60,047 nt of DNA from Chara braunii (lineage: Eukaryota; Streptophyta; Charophyceae; Charales; Characeae): positions 1,243,088 to 1,303,134 of the forward strand of contig BFEA01000091.1 of NCBI GenBank assembly GCA_003427395.1, read 5' to 3'. The position numbers and the translations under genes are program-made. Each line of letters begins with the position of its first letter. Within the stretch, counting starts at the first letter, position 1. Below are positions 49,686 through 60,001 of the stretch, one piece after another. A model generated the notes under the pieces. The model saw nothing but the letters and a program-made list of their open reading frames with translations. It was not told the DNA's origin and did not search any database.

Positions 49686-50813
49686 TTGGGAAATCTTTTC
49701 TATCGTTTCCAGAGTTACGGGTTTGACTGGGCCCTGAACAGTCTCTCCTCAGCAAAGATTTGTTCCTGTCTAAATCATGAGGCTAGGGAGTCGGTTGGTG
49801 ACTGTTCCCTGAGTGTACTAGAGCAATATATAGCAAGACTGAAGGGCTTGGTGCGATGTCCGATAGACCATAACCCCAGTGATTTGATTGTGTGTTGCCC
49901 AGTATTGTATGGCAAGGGGATGTCCACGCTGTTTTCTACCAATCCTAGTTTCATTTTGAGTGAAGAGGAGCCGAAAGTCGTGCTTGATAAATATAAAAAG
50001 CAGTTTATCGAGGAGGGTTTTGAAAAAGTCGGGAAGTGGAATCCCAAGGCGAAGGTTGGAGATGCTTATTGCTTACCTAAACACAAGGACGTGGAGCATT
50101 GGCGGCCGATATGTCCGTCCAACAGTGAAGGTGGGATATTATATGGCAAACGCATGGCATATGCTATTAATGCATTAATGTGGAAGCCGTCAGGCAGTAT
50201 ACATTTCAACTTACGTTGCACTGCTGATTTCGTAACAGGCATCCAAGCAATCAACAAGAAGGTGAGAAGAAATGATCGATTCTTTGGTACTTCGTTTGAC
50301 GTGAAAAAGATGTTATCGCATCTTCCACATACTTCGATTCTAACAATACTTGAATGGGTAATCGATTACTGGATCAGTGAGGGTTTTCGTGGTACCATGG
50401 TAAGAAAGCACGGAAAGATTGCTTGAATAACCAAAGGCCATGGTGAAAATTGTTGGTTGTTATTGAAATTTGCAGCCATCCGGAGATACATCACTTTCGA
50501 GTTGAGCAATACTTTCGTTCGCGCGTCGGGTCGTTTGCTGCGACAGACAAAGGGTATTCCAATGGGCAAATCGACCAGCTCGTCCCTTGCATGTCTGCTG
50601 TGTGCTCACAACGAGTTTGCCTTCCTCTCATCTCTAGGTAGCAACCGTAAGTTGGTAAGTGGCTTCCGTATTGTGGATGGTGTCTCTATCTTCGTTAGGT
50701 ATTTATCAACGAATCCGATAACTCTAACTGTGGCACAAAAGATTGTTGATCTTTTTAGAAGTAGTTACGATCCAGAACTGGTCTTGGAGCAGACGAATGA
50801 GGGAGGTGCCTGA
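49686..50813 (+). pseudogene. Penelope ORF2 C-terminal part: reverse transcriptase
   Basis: One frame runs 49686-50813 with a single TGA at 50424; the frame is offset from 49129-49425, so a frameshift lies between them. RT motifs in order are: YCLPKHKDVEHWRPICPS (the Penelope LPKxHK...RPI box), GTSFDVKKMLSHLPHTSIL (motif A, Asp kept), RQTKGIPMGKSTSSSLACLL (motif B), and FRIVDGVSIFV where the family has an (Y/F)(V/A)DD-type motif C. There the second Asp is Gly and the Tyr is Ile. The frame ends at TGA 50811, inside the start of the right pLTR. The catalytic loss plus the stop make it inactive. Confidence 0.85.
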
Positions 50814-52178
50814 GATTTTACTGGCTGCGTGGTGAAATTTTTTCGCGATCCCAGAAGGATTGCATGTGTAGCAACACACAAGAATCAGAGGGTGATCTCG
50901 GACTTCGGTCTTGTCTTTCACAGTCTACAGGATTTTTCCTCATATTCGAGTCGGCAACAAAAAATCGCGGTAATCATTTCGTTTCTTCATCGCGCTTGTA
51001 CTTTTACTACTTTGCCCGGTCTGGGATTCGCGTTTCTATTGACACTCAAGCATGAATTGAGCCTTACAGGCTATCTTGATGCATATTTCGATACCGCCTT
51101 CTTGAATTTCTCTCGCAAGTTTGCAGGCTGTTGGAGTTGCTGGAGAAGAGTGCTGACTAACTTGTCCCGACTTTTCCAAGAGAATGGAGTCGTTGACAAA
51201 TGATACAATGGAGGCCTGACAAGTAGGGTCTGGATGAACTAAGCGGAGGTAGGCAGGGGGACCCTTTGCTTCGACTTCGACTGTCTCGTTTTTGGCCTTT
51301 CAAAGGCCAGCGACTTGGTTCACATTTTTTGCCGAATACTTTCAATAGGTATATTTGCCCCTTTTGTTGAGGTTTGGCCGACGAGGATTGCTTGCTAGGT
51401 TGCAACAAGTGGTAGAGAACAAAAAAAAGTAATTCATTTTTTAAGTTGCGAGAGCTACGTATGAAGGTAAGCGTCTGGAGTGGAAGGTTTGAACCTGCGT
51501 CTTAGAGGCGTTAACCTTTTGTGAACCTTTCATATTATTTATTTTTTGGATTTTTTTGCTAGATGTTACGATATTTTCTACACGTGCGGCCTGACTCGTC
51601 TGTCAGTTTTTTACAGTTCTTTTCAGCCCCTCTTTTAGTGCTTTCTTTAAGTTGAAGCTAAGACGGTGTTCTCCTAAATGGTGACGAGTTTGTAGCTGGA
51701 CAGTGGTGGTTGGTAGATTCAGTTGATTTCCATTTAGTTAACTTTCTAGACTAGAGGACCTGGTACGATTAGATACTTTCGAAGGTACTGGACGGACGGA
51801 ACAAAGAGAGTGGTTCGACTGATCATACAAAGTAGACTACTCGATTGACCACACGGCATAGACTACTATAATACGCAAGATGAACAGTCTCGTTGCACTT
51901 TGTGACGATGACCAAGACCCCTGAAGAAGGCTGAAATTGCGGGCCAGCTGAAACATGTCGGGTCCATGCCGCAACGCTTTTTTGCAATGTTTTCAATGTC
52001 GAGTCCGGGATTTTTCAAATTGTGTTCCTTCCTCCTCTTCTTTTTCTTTCTCTCTCTCTGTCCTCTCCTTGTCTCTCTCTCTCTACTCTCTCTCGGTTTG
52101 TGCTAACTGTCTCTGGTTTGGGTTGCCGATTAATGATGGTTGATGGTATTGTTACTTTGAAGTAGCTTGCAACAACTA
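50799..52178 (+). repeat. Right pseudo-LTR of the Penelope element
   Basis: 1.38 kb, colinear with the left pLTR apart from the 960-bp difference. It starts GAGGGAGGTGCCTGAGATTT inside the ORF2 end and ends GCTTGCAACAACTAC at the target duplication. It contains the second hammerhead-like motif and a C/T-rich tract near 52040-52100. Substitutions between the two copies are modest, so the insertion is not very recent. Confidence 0.85.
51916..51964 (+). ncRNA. Hammerhead-ribozyme-like motif, right pLTR
   Basis: Stem I GACCC / GGGTC pairs perfectly. The cores are CTGAAGA (51921-51927) and GAAA (51950-51953). Stem II AGGCTG / CAGCT pairs with one bulge, the stem III loop is ACATGT, and the cleavage triplet is GTC at 51957-51959. 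It is the better-formed of the two copies. It may process element transcripts, as proposed for other Penelope elements. Confidence 0.62.
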
Positions 52179-52192
52179 CAAGTACTGGTGGT
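52179..52192. mobile_element. Right target duplication and remaining end of the TTAA MITE
   Basis: CAAGTACTGGT (52179-52189) repeats 44450-44460. GGT and then TTAA (52193-52196) complete the MITE that begins at 44319. Confidence 0.88.
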
Positions 52193-52199
52193 TTAAAGC

Positions 52200-52955
52200 T
52201 TCAACTTCAAGGTTGAAAAGTCAAGGAGACACTCGTTTTTGGGCCTAGCTCAATTGCTTGGGCGTAGCTCCACTACTCTACGCATGCACAAAAGACAGAA
52301 AATATGACCGTGTGTCTTTCCATGTTCTAGTGGAGGATTCAGGGTCTTGCTCCACGGTCACTTCTCTCCAGTGTACACTCTTTTGTCAAGTGCTTGTATA
52401 GTTGTCAGACTATACAAAGTAATGGAAAACCCATCATCACCCCACTTAGGGGTTCGCCACACAGCCTTTCGAATCATAAAAAACCCACACCGCGTCTTCA
52501 CCATAGAGCTATGTATGACCCGCGGGCCCATCGACCACCCACGGTCGGGATCACGACTGCGGGGGCTGACCTCGTGCGGTCGAGTGCAGCCAAGAATCCC
52601 CGATATTTTTTTGGGGCCTAAAAATGGAAAAAAAAGGCATGTAGGTAAAAAAAAACATCTACAGGCCTATAATTTGTTTTTTTTTTTACTGACATTTTAA
52701 GGACGGCAAAAAAATAAATAACATAATTAAAAAAAAAAAAAAACGGAGATGAATTCTTTTTTTTCATTTTTGGTTTGTTGCACCGGTGGAAAAGCACTGG
52801 CCCACAATGTTTTTTTCGTTGTGTGCGGTTCGTGTGCTGTTGCTGTCTCAAATAAATGTCGACACTTTCTGGGACAGCAACAGAAAGTTTGTCTGGTCAT
52901 GTGTTGCTGTCAACAGATGTGTGCGTGAGAGAGAGAGAGAGTCTGGAGGTAGAGA
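52200..52955. other. MITE-like remnants, no gene
   Basis: GGGCCTAGCTCAATTGCTTG and GCGTAGCTCCACTACTC near 52232 and GGGGTTCGCCACACAGCC near 52448 resemble ends of the GGGCCTCG group. A GC block at 52530-52590 resembles 31150-31200 in reverse. A and T runs occur at 52624-52760. Confidence 0.4.
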
Positions 52956-53047
52956 GCACGTGGCACATTGGTGTTGTGCCACGTGCCAGGGTTGTTAGAG
53001 GATCGGGCGACGACCGCGACCGTACAGACTACGACCGTGACTGTGCG

Positions 53048-53091
<44 letters not shown>

Positions 53092-54007
53092 CTTCTTCGT
53101 CGTCGAGGTAAGTTGTTTTTCTTCGTCTTCTTTCTTTTTCATCTTTTTTTTTCTTCTTTTATCATCTTTCTTCTTCTTCTTCTTCTTCTTCTTCTTCATT
53201 TTCTTTCTTCTTCATCTTTCTTCTTCTTCATCTTTCTTCTTCTTCTTATTTCTTATTCTTCTTCTTCTTCTTCTTCTTCTTCTTCTTCTTCTTCTTCTCC
53301 TTCCTGTTTTTTGTTTTTTTGCTTTTTTGTTTGTCATTTATCTTCATCTTTACTCTTGTTCTTGTTCTTGTTCTTGTTGTTATTGTTCTTCTTCTTTTTC
53401 ATCTTTCTTTCTTCTCCATCTTTCTTCTTCTTCATCGTTCGTCTTCTTCTTCTTTCTTCTTCTTCTTTCTCCTTCTACTTCTTCTATAGTAACTTCTTCT
53501 CCTTCTTCTTTTTTCCCTTATTTTAGGCTTATAACTTTTTTTCTTTTTTCTTTTTAATATAACTTCCTCTTGTTCTTCATCTTCTTCTTCTTCTTTTCCT
53601 TTTTCTTTTTTTGTCGTTTTTTTTCTTTGATTACTTTTTTTTCAATCATCTTCTTCTTCTTTTTCTTCTTCTTGTTTTTTTCGTTGTTTTTTTCGTTGTT
53701 TTTTTCATTGTTTTTTTTCGTTGTTTTTTTCGTTGTTTTTTTCGTTATTTTTTTCGTTGTTTTTTTTGTTATTTTTTTCGTTGTTTTTTTCGTCGTTTTT
53801 TTCTTCGATTGTTTTTTTTTCCATACATATCTATCTTTGTTGTTGTTATTGTTGTTGTTGTTGTTGTTCTTCTTCTTCTTCTTCTTTTTCTTCTTCTTCT
53901 TTTTCTTCTTCTTCTTGAGAGAGAGAGAGAGAGAGAGAGGGCTGGTCATCGGCGCACGGCCACGTGGCATATCAAAACCGCGCGGCCGCGGCCGCAACAA
54001 AGAGTGA

Positions 54008-54081
<74 letters not shown>
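52928..54081. repeat. Polypurine/polypyrimidine microsatellite cluster
   Basis: (GA)n at 53049-53088, (TTC)n-type tracts at 53100-53620 and 53866-53914, a TTTTTTCGTTG decamer-like array at about 53678-53808, (GTT)n at 53838-53868, (GA)n at 53915-53939 and a pure (GA)n at 54011-54079. One strand is almost all pyrimidine for about 800 bp. Frames through it (poly-Phe, poly-Lys) are not genes. Confidence 0.95.
52956..52986. repeat. Perfect 11-bp inverted repeat
   Basis: GCACGTGGCAC and GTGCCACGTGC are separated by 9 bases. Each arm holds a CACGTG box. A related block GCCACGTGGCA is at about 53959. It could be a foldback remnant or a binding site. Confidence 0.6.
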
Positions 54082-54087
<6 letters not shown>

Positions 54088-55728
54088 CATTCACCTTGGA
54101 ATCGGGGAGCTCAATCGTAATGCTGCGATACACGACCAGCTTGATGCAGAAGTTTGACAATATATCTGCCCATATTTCTTGCGAAAGATTTACTCCGGTG
54201 TGGCTCATTGTAAAGGTGGAGGTAGTGTGAGGCTAGTTGTGGGGTGAAAGGCTGATATGTTGGCAAGTGCTTTGCTCATCCTATCGATGGAAGTAGCGTG
54301 AGGCCAGCCACAGGGTTAGAAGCTTACCTATCAGTTTGTCTTGACGAGGGGAGTAGCCTCCCGCCATCTCTCTGCGGGCATGACCGAAACATAGTGAGAT
54401 TTTTCGCGTTCTGGCGGAAGATTCATTCTGATTTTGCCCAACCTATCAATGACCGTTGTCCTACTCAGATTCAAAGCCTCTTGCTAATTCGAAGGAGTAG
54501 TCCCTACTCCAGATTCTCGCTGTTGTTACCTTTTGTCTACGACCGAGGTTAACCTTTGCTGATCCCTTTTCAGCAAATGCTACAGCTAGTCCTCGGGTCG
54601 CTAAGATACGGGCGCTCCTACTACTATAACTCGAAAAATTGCGCTACCGCAAAGATAGGACTAAGGTGACTGCTATTGTTTGTTTGAGTTGCGCTGGTGT
54701 TGTTACAACATTCAACATTGACGAGTTGTTGTTTCTATGTATCCAAGACTAATGCTGCAGTTCTCCTTTCAGGATGTTGTAACATTGTTGTTAATCTTTC
54801 ATTTTGAGAATTGTTTGGTTGATTCAGGCCGTTGCTAGCAGCGACTATAGTGGTTGTATTACTGCTATTTGAGATTGGGATTGTCAAAGTGTAAAAGTTG
54901 TTGCTGTTGTTGTGCGGTGGAGTATAACTAGTACCGTTACTAGGCACCAAGATATTGGTGCCGAACCTTCCGTGGCAGTGGGCTATTTGAGGCCATGTTT
55001 GAATACGACACCTGGGTGTGCTCCATTCGAACATAACCCTTCTACGCTACATAGCAACCGTTAAGTTAGGGGAGGAGGTGTGTTGATATGAAGGGGGTGA
55101 TTAAATCATATACAGGGGATATTGCTGCGAGTGGAAGAATCACCAAAGAGTCATTAATTGATGGTTTGAATTCGATTGACTAAGTTGTTGTGTATTCTGG
55201 CTGCCATTGCGGGACCCTCAGGCGATTGAAGGCAACAAGGCCCTCCCCTGGGAATTTAGTTTATCCCTCTCATGTATCTCGAGCGTTTGAAACCCCTCCT
55301 TTTGCCTTTCTTACTCTCAGTCCAATCCTGTTCAGAGAGGAAGGCGGCAAACATGATTGCAACCCGTAGGACCGCATCAAGACTTTGTGGGGAGTCTACA
55401 GACCGATTGCGGGAGCTCTGTCGGAACTCAGGAGGAGTTCTTGAGGCAGGGAACTGAGAGGTAATCATTTGCTTTCCCTCTATAAACCCAGTTATAACCC
55501 ATATCTGTACTTTTTGCTATGGTTGACTGAGTATATTGTCTGCGTCACTACTTTGACTTAAGTTTGATTTTCAGGACACAAACCAGACTTGAGTAAATGA
55601 ATGATTGTGCAAGTTCAATTTCAACTTTGTTTGTATTGACTGAAAGCAGATTGTAGAAAGGGATTACATCATAGGGAAAGGTAGAAGAAGGTGTATTGCT
55701 TGAGTTTGACTGGGTCAACCAAAGGATG
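54082..55728. other. No gene recognised
   Basis: Ordinary-composition sequence. A 99-codon minus frame at 55034-54735 is Asn/Thr/Ser-rich (HNNSNNFYTLTIPISNSSNT) with no domain; it may be a remnant of a retroelement Gag linker, which I cannot support. No repeats stand out. Confidence 0.45.
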
Positions 55729-56450
55729 GGAGAGTCTTCATAAGATTGGAGGGCCAAGTGCTATGTTTATTTCGATTGCCTGAAGTACCAGACAAGTTTC
55801 CATAAGATTGGGTAGTCTGGTTACTTTGACTTGCAAGGGCTGTTTTTGTTTGATTTTCATGGACCAAACATTTTTCCATAAGATCGGATGGTTTGGTTGC
55901 TTTGTTTTCTCTGGGTTTTCTTATGTTTTATTGGTTTCTGAAAGATAGTTAAACATGTTCTATAAAATTGGATGACCCTGACTCTCTCTTGTTTCGTTCT
56001 GAGGGGAATTCTGGCAAAAGACTGGACAAATTCTCATAAGATTGGGTGGTCTAGTCTGGAACCACGCACATGCCATAACCAAATGAATAAATTTATTTAT
56101 ATTTCTATACTATTTTACTTATGAACAGGCTAGTGAGACATTTTTTCATAAGATTGGATGGTCTGACAATAGTTTATCACCAACCCAAGAGAATATGAAT
56201 TAAGAATAAACTTGTGGTAAGAAGGGGAAAGTTGAACCTTAATCTAAGATTATCGGTTTAGTCATATGTTACCTTAAATACTAAGTGCAGATAATTATAT
56301 ATAACTTGGATACGTAAACAGTTCAGGGCGACTAGGTTGGACAACCTAGTCATATGCCCAAGGAAGAGAAAAACTGTAGTGCCTTGTGTTTGTGTATATT
56401 CAATCGCTGAGCTAAGACAAGTTTCCATAACATTGGATGGTCTAGCTTTA
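55729..56450 (+). repeat. Spaced repeat: TTCCATAAGATTGGATGGTC type, seven copies
   Basis: Copies are near 55735, 55797, 55872, 55958, 56033, 56144 and 56423 (for example TTTCCATAAGATTGGGTAGT). The spacing is irregular, about 60-280 bp. Between copies the sequence is AT-rich with loosely shared blocks (GGTTGCTTTG, GACTTGCAAG). Whether this is a decayed tandem array or a functional motif cluster is unknown. Confidence 0.8.
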
Positions 56451-56739
56451 CACCTTATGTAAGCTGGGTATAAGAGATAAATCATTAAAAGATTACAAAC
56501 TATTGTTTGACAAGATTGACTTTGGGCTGGTGAGAGTACTTATCTTTGTGGTTTGGCATTGCACGTGATTGAGTGAGATTACTACTTAGTCCGAGTTTCA
56601 ATTTGATAGGTAGTTGCTTTAGATGCTCGCCACGTGTCATAGAAGTTAGTTCAATTCCTGCATTTTCTGAGTTAATTCTTTTTTTTACTGTGGTCAATTT
56701 TCATATTTTCTGCAATCATTTGTTATACTTGGTCTCGCA

Positions 56740-57300
56740 TAAACCTTGGTAAGTTACTTTCTCTACGAGAAACATTGCCAAAATTTCTACAAAACCAAGA
56801 GGTTAGTCAAATTTGGACTTTCCACAATTCAACTGGTCTAACTTTTATATATGGCTTAGTAAAAGTATGAAAAGTTTCATTTTCTAAAGAGAATGCTTCT
56901 CAATTTGTTGCTAATTCAGAGAGTTGTACAAAAATTAGACCTTGACATGTCAAAGTTATTTTTAGATTTTGAACTTAGCTTTGTATAAATTTTGAAAAAC
57001 TACTTTCTCTACGGGAAGCGCTGCCGAAATTTTTACAAATCTAAGGAGTTAGTTAGATTTTGTCTTCATAAAACTCAAGTCTTATGTTTGAGTTCATATA
57101 TGAATTAGTAGAAATTTGGGAAGTCTGTTTTTCTAAAGGAGATGCTGCCCAAATTTCTACTAATTCAAGAAGTTAGATTAAATTTGACTTTCCAGATTTA
57201 AATATTATTTCATATTTCATATTTAAGCTAGTATAAATTCTGAAAAGACACTTTCTCTACGGGAAGCGCTGCCGAAATTTTCTTAGTTTAAAGGAGATAT
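56740..57300 (+). repeat. Diverged tandem repeat, about 110-125 bp, five units
   Basis: The core ACTTTCTCTACGGGAAGCGC followed by TGCCGAAATTT(C/T)TACAAAT occurs near 56756, 56880, 57000, 57126 and 57248. Each is followed by an AAG(G/A)AGTTAG-like block. Units one, three and five resemble each other more than two and four, which suggests a higher-order pattern. Confidence 0.82.
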
Positions 57301-57319
57301 ATTATATTTTGACAGGTAA

Positions 57320-58258
57320 CAGGAGATTCGTGAAAACCTCACAATCGGAGAAAACCTAACATTTGTTATACAATGAAAAAGTAAAAGTCAAACTGTTATT
57401 TTTTACACAAAAAATAGCGTTTTTAATTGTTTTGCGATAAAGGAGGCAAAAAATCAAGTGAAAAGTTTAGCGTTCCTCAAAATGTGCAAGAAAACCCTTC
57501 CTTGCAAAATGCTTTTATATGACTATAAGTCATTCTCAGTAGATTGGCAAAAAAACAGAGTTCAAACATGATAATTTTTAAGGATGACAAGACAAACTTG
57601 AAAGATGTAAAAAAATACGTGTTTTGGTGAATACTCATTTATAGAACTATAAGTCAGTTTTCGCAGTTAGGTAAAAGCCAATCTCTGCACAAAATAATTT
57701 ATAGGACTATAAATCACTTTTGAACTTAACAATAAAACCCTTATCAAAAAATATATGTCATTTAAAATAAAAATACAAACAAATTTTCTCGCGGAGACAC
57801 CTTGAAATTCTTAGCCAAACCCGAGTTTAAAATAAAAATATAGGGAAAAAAATTAAAACAAACAATAAAAAATAATGTATTCGCTCATGTATGGGAAAGA
57901 ACGCATTCACGAACAGAAAAATATGTTTGCTGGTTCGGAAAACCCCCGAATAAATTCATCGTGTGACACATCTTACAAGACTATAAGCACAATTCTTTTG
58001 GATAAAAAAAAGTCAGGATATTTCAGTTTTTGAACCTAAGGTGCTTCACAAGGTCGTGATTTTCTATGGAAAAAACCCGTTTTTTTTCTCGTCTCCTCCA
58101 GTAGTTCTGAAAATTTAATTTTCTGTTCTTTTTTTGCGGATGTTTTACTTCACGTAGAATTTTGCTCCTGGAGGAGACCTGAAAAACGTACTATCATAAT
58201 GTTGAATAAATTTTGTGCAAACCTAACAATTTGTTTTGTCAGGCTTTCACGAATCCTA
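57320..58258. mobile_element. Possible 0.94-kb TIR element, AT-rich
   Basis: AGATTCGTGAAAACCTCACA near 57323 and the reverse complement of the right end (GGATTCGTGAAAGCCTGACA, near 58255) are imperfect inverted repeats. A second AACCTAACA(T/A)TTG block lies inside each. The interior carries four copies of a TTATAGGACTATAAGTCA motif (57515, 57640, 57700, 57979). There is no coding, and the target duplication is not clear. Confidence 0.5.
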
Positions 58259-59415
58259 TGTTAGGTGGCGATTCTGACGATCCATTTAAGGGAGATTCTG
58301 CCAAAGGTCTACCTTTTCTTTGGAAACTGACTTAGGGGTTGACCTGATCTTAGTTGGCAGTTAGCTTTGAGTGAGAATGTGTTATGGAGGTTTATCCCCC
58401 ATACACTGATATTTAGCTTGGGGATTAACCTGTCTTGTGGTACATGTTTTTTTTTATCGTTCTGACTCATGATTTTGATTAGTTTCCGCTTGATTCTACA
58501 AGGATCATCTTTTGTTATCACTGATAACAGGTTGGTTGCCGATTCGTCGACTTAAGACTAAACTTCAATCCATTCTCGTTACCCAACCTAAAAGGCTTTA
58601 GCCCTGGTGGTTTTATTGTTTTATTAAGGTTTTCACCCGGACTTCTATTAAATGGTCATTTAACAAAGGTACTGGGTATTTATTTTGGGAGGTTGTACAA
58701 AGGTTGGGGCTTGCATGGCTAAACCAGGAGGTATGAGTATAACGAATGGTTGAAGTTGATCCGGTGTAGTGCGTTGACTTTTGTTGAATCTTTGATATGA
58801 TTGCAGATATGTTTGTGGTTCGGACTTTGAATTTGACTGTCTGCGATCACGTACCTATATATGGCTGAGAGAAGTGTCATTGTGATTTTGCGAAGTGAAC
58901 GTCATATATTTATTCCCCTTCATATATATGTACATACATATGTATTGGGTGTTCGCGCGACCTACTGCGACCGTGCGTAAAGAGGTAAGTATAGTATGCC
59001 TTGAGAAAAAATGGAGATTCCCTTTTTGCTTTTTCTTCTTAGAGTATTTTATAGTTGGACGCTGTAGTCCGTGGCAACCGTGAAAGTCAAACCCCTTGAG
59101 TTCTCTTCAGACCCTGGATGATGAAGCTTGTCTCCAGGACAATAAGAGATGATTGTCTCCACAGGTATGAACCTGTGTACCACCCATTTTCAGCAGGGTG
59201 CAGAAGAGGGTGTGGTTCTCAACCGCAGTTGGCAGTTGTCCAACGTCGAGAGATTAACCCCTCAAGGCGCATGTCAAGCAACATTTGAATGTCGAATGTG
59301 ACCCTCGAGATTATCAAGGACCGCGTGACTATGGGTACTACATAGTACGCGATCACGACGACTCCTTGTGTATGCATGCATTGCTAGTCGATATGAGAAG
59401 GCCCTTCGTCCACAC
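58259..59415. other. No gene recognised
   Basis: AT-leaning sequence with short frames lacking domains. A (TA)-rich stretch CATATATATGTACATACATATG lies near 58920. Confidence 0.45.
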
Positions 59416-60001
59416 GATTTTCTCCTTCTTCTTCTTCTTCTTTCCTCCTCCTATTCATCCTACTCGTCGTCTTCTTCGTCTTCTTATTCTCCTCCTAGTC
59501 GTCATCACCTTTTTCTCCCACTCTTCGGAGTCCTCGCCATCTTCATCATCTTCTTCTTCTGCTCCCCTCCTCTTCTCCAACTCCTCCTCCTCGCCCTGTT
59601 TTCTTCTTCTTCTTCTTCTTCTTCTTCTTCTTCTTCTTCTTCTTCTTCTTCTTTCTCCTCTTCTTCAACTCCTCGTCGTCATGTCGTAATCGCTGCGTGG
59701 CTGCCACGTCAGCATTCACTTTTTTTTTAATATTCTTCTTCTTCTTCTATTCTTCATCATCATCATCATCATCATCATCTTCTTCTCCTTCTTCTTCTTC
59801 TTCTTGTTCTTCTTCTGCTCTCCTCCTCCTTCTGCTACTCGTCATCGTCATCTTCTTCTTCTTCTCCTCCTAGTCGTCATCTCCTTCTTCTCCCACTCCT
59901 CACCATCTTCGTCATGTTCTTCTTCTGCTCTCCTCCTCCTTTTCTCCAACTCCTCGTCTCGAACTCCTCCTCGCCATCTTTTTTTTTTTTTTTTTTTTTT
60001 T

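Larger units (their letters stand above)
44461..52178 (+). mobile_element. Penelope-like retroelement with N-terminal GIY-YIG
   Basis: This is a 7.7-kb unit bounded by a 10-11 bp target duplication. The order is: left pseudo-LTR (44461-46820), ORF1 with CCHC and coiled coil (46901-48089), ORF2 with GIY-YIG nuclease then RT (48259-50813), right pseudo-LTR (50799-52178). Penelope-like elements are a separate retroelement class whose tandem, partly truncated insertions create direct repeats called pLTRs, and whose RT is related to telomerase. Placement of GIY-YIG before the RT is the arrangement described for green-algal and protist groups. Stops and frameshifts make this copy inactive. Confidence 0.88.

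Noticed and set aside
44461-52178. LTR retrotransposon
   Set aside because: Direct repeats do not have TG...CA ends, no primer site or integrase is present, and the RT has Penelope-type boxes with a GIY-YIG domain.
53113-54090. Long Phe/Leu/Ser- or Lys/Asn-rich open frames
   Set aside because: They are translations of TTC, GTT and GA microsatellites.
54735-55034. 99-codon minus-strand frame, possibly a decayed zinc-knuckle protein
   Set aside because: A weak resemblance to CxxC...H spacing upstream needs several substitutions; nothing firm supports it.
59285-59730. Ser/Leu-rich open frames near the window end
   Set aside because: Translations of the TTC/TCC tract.
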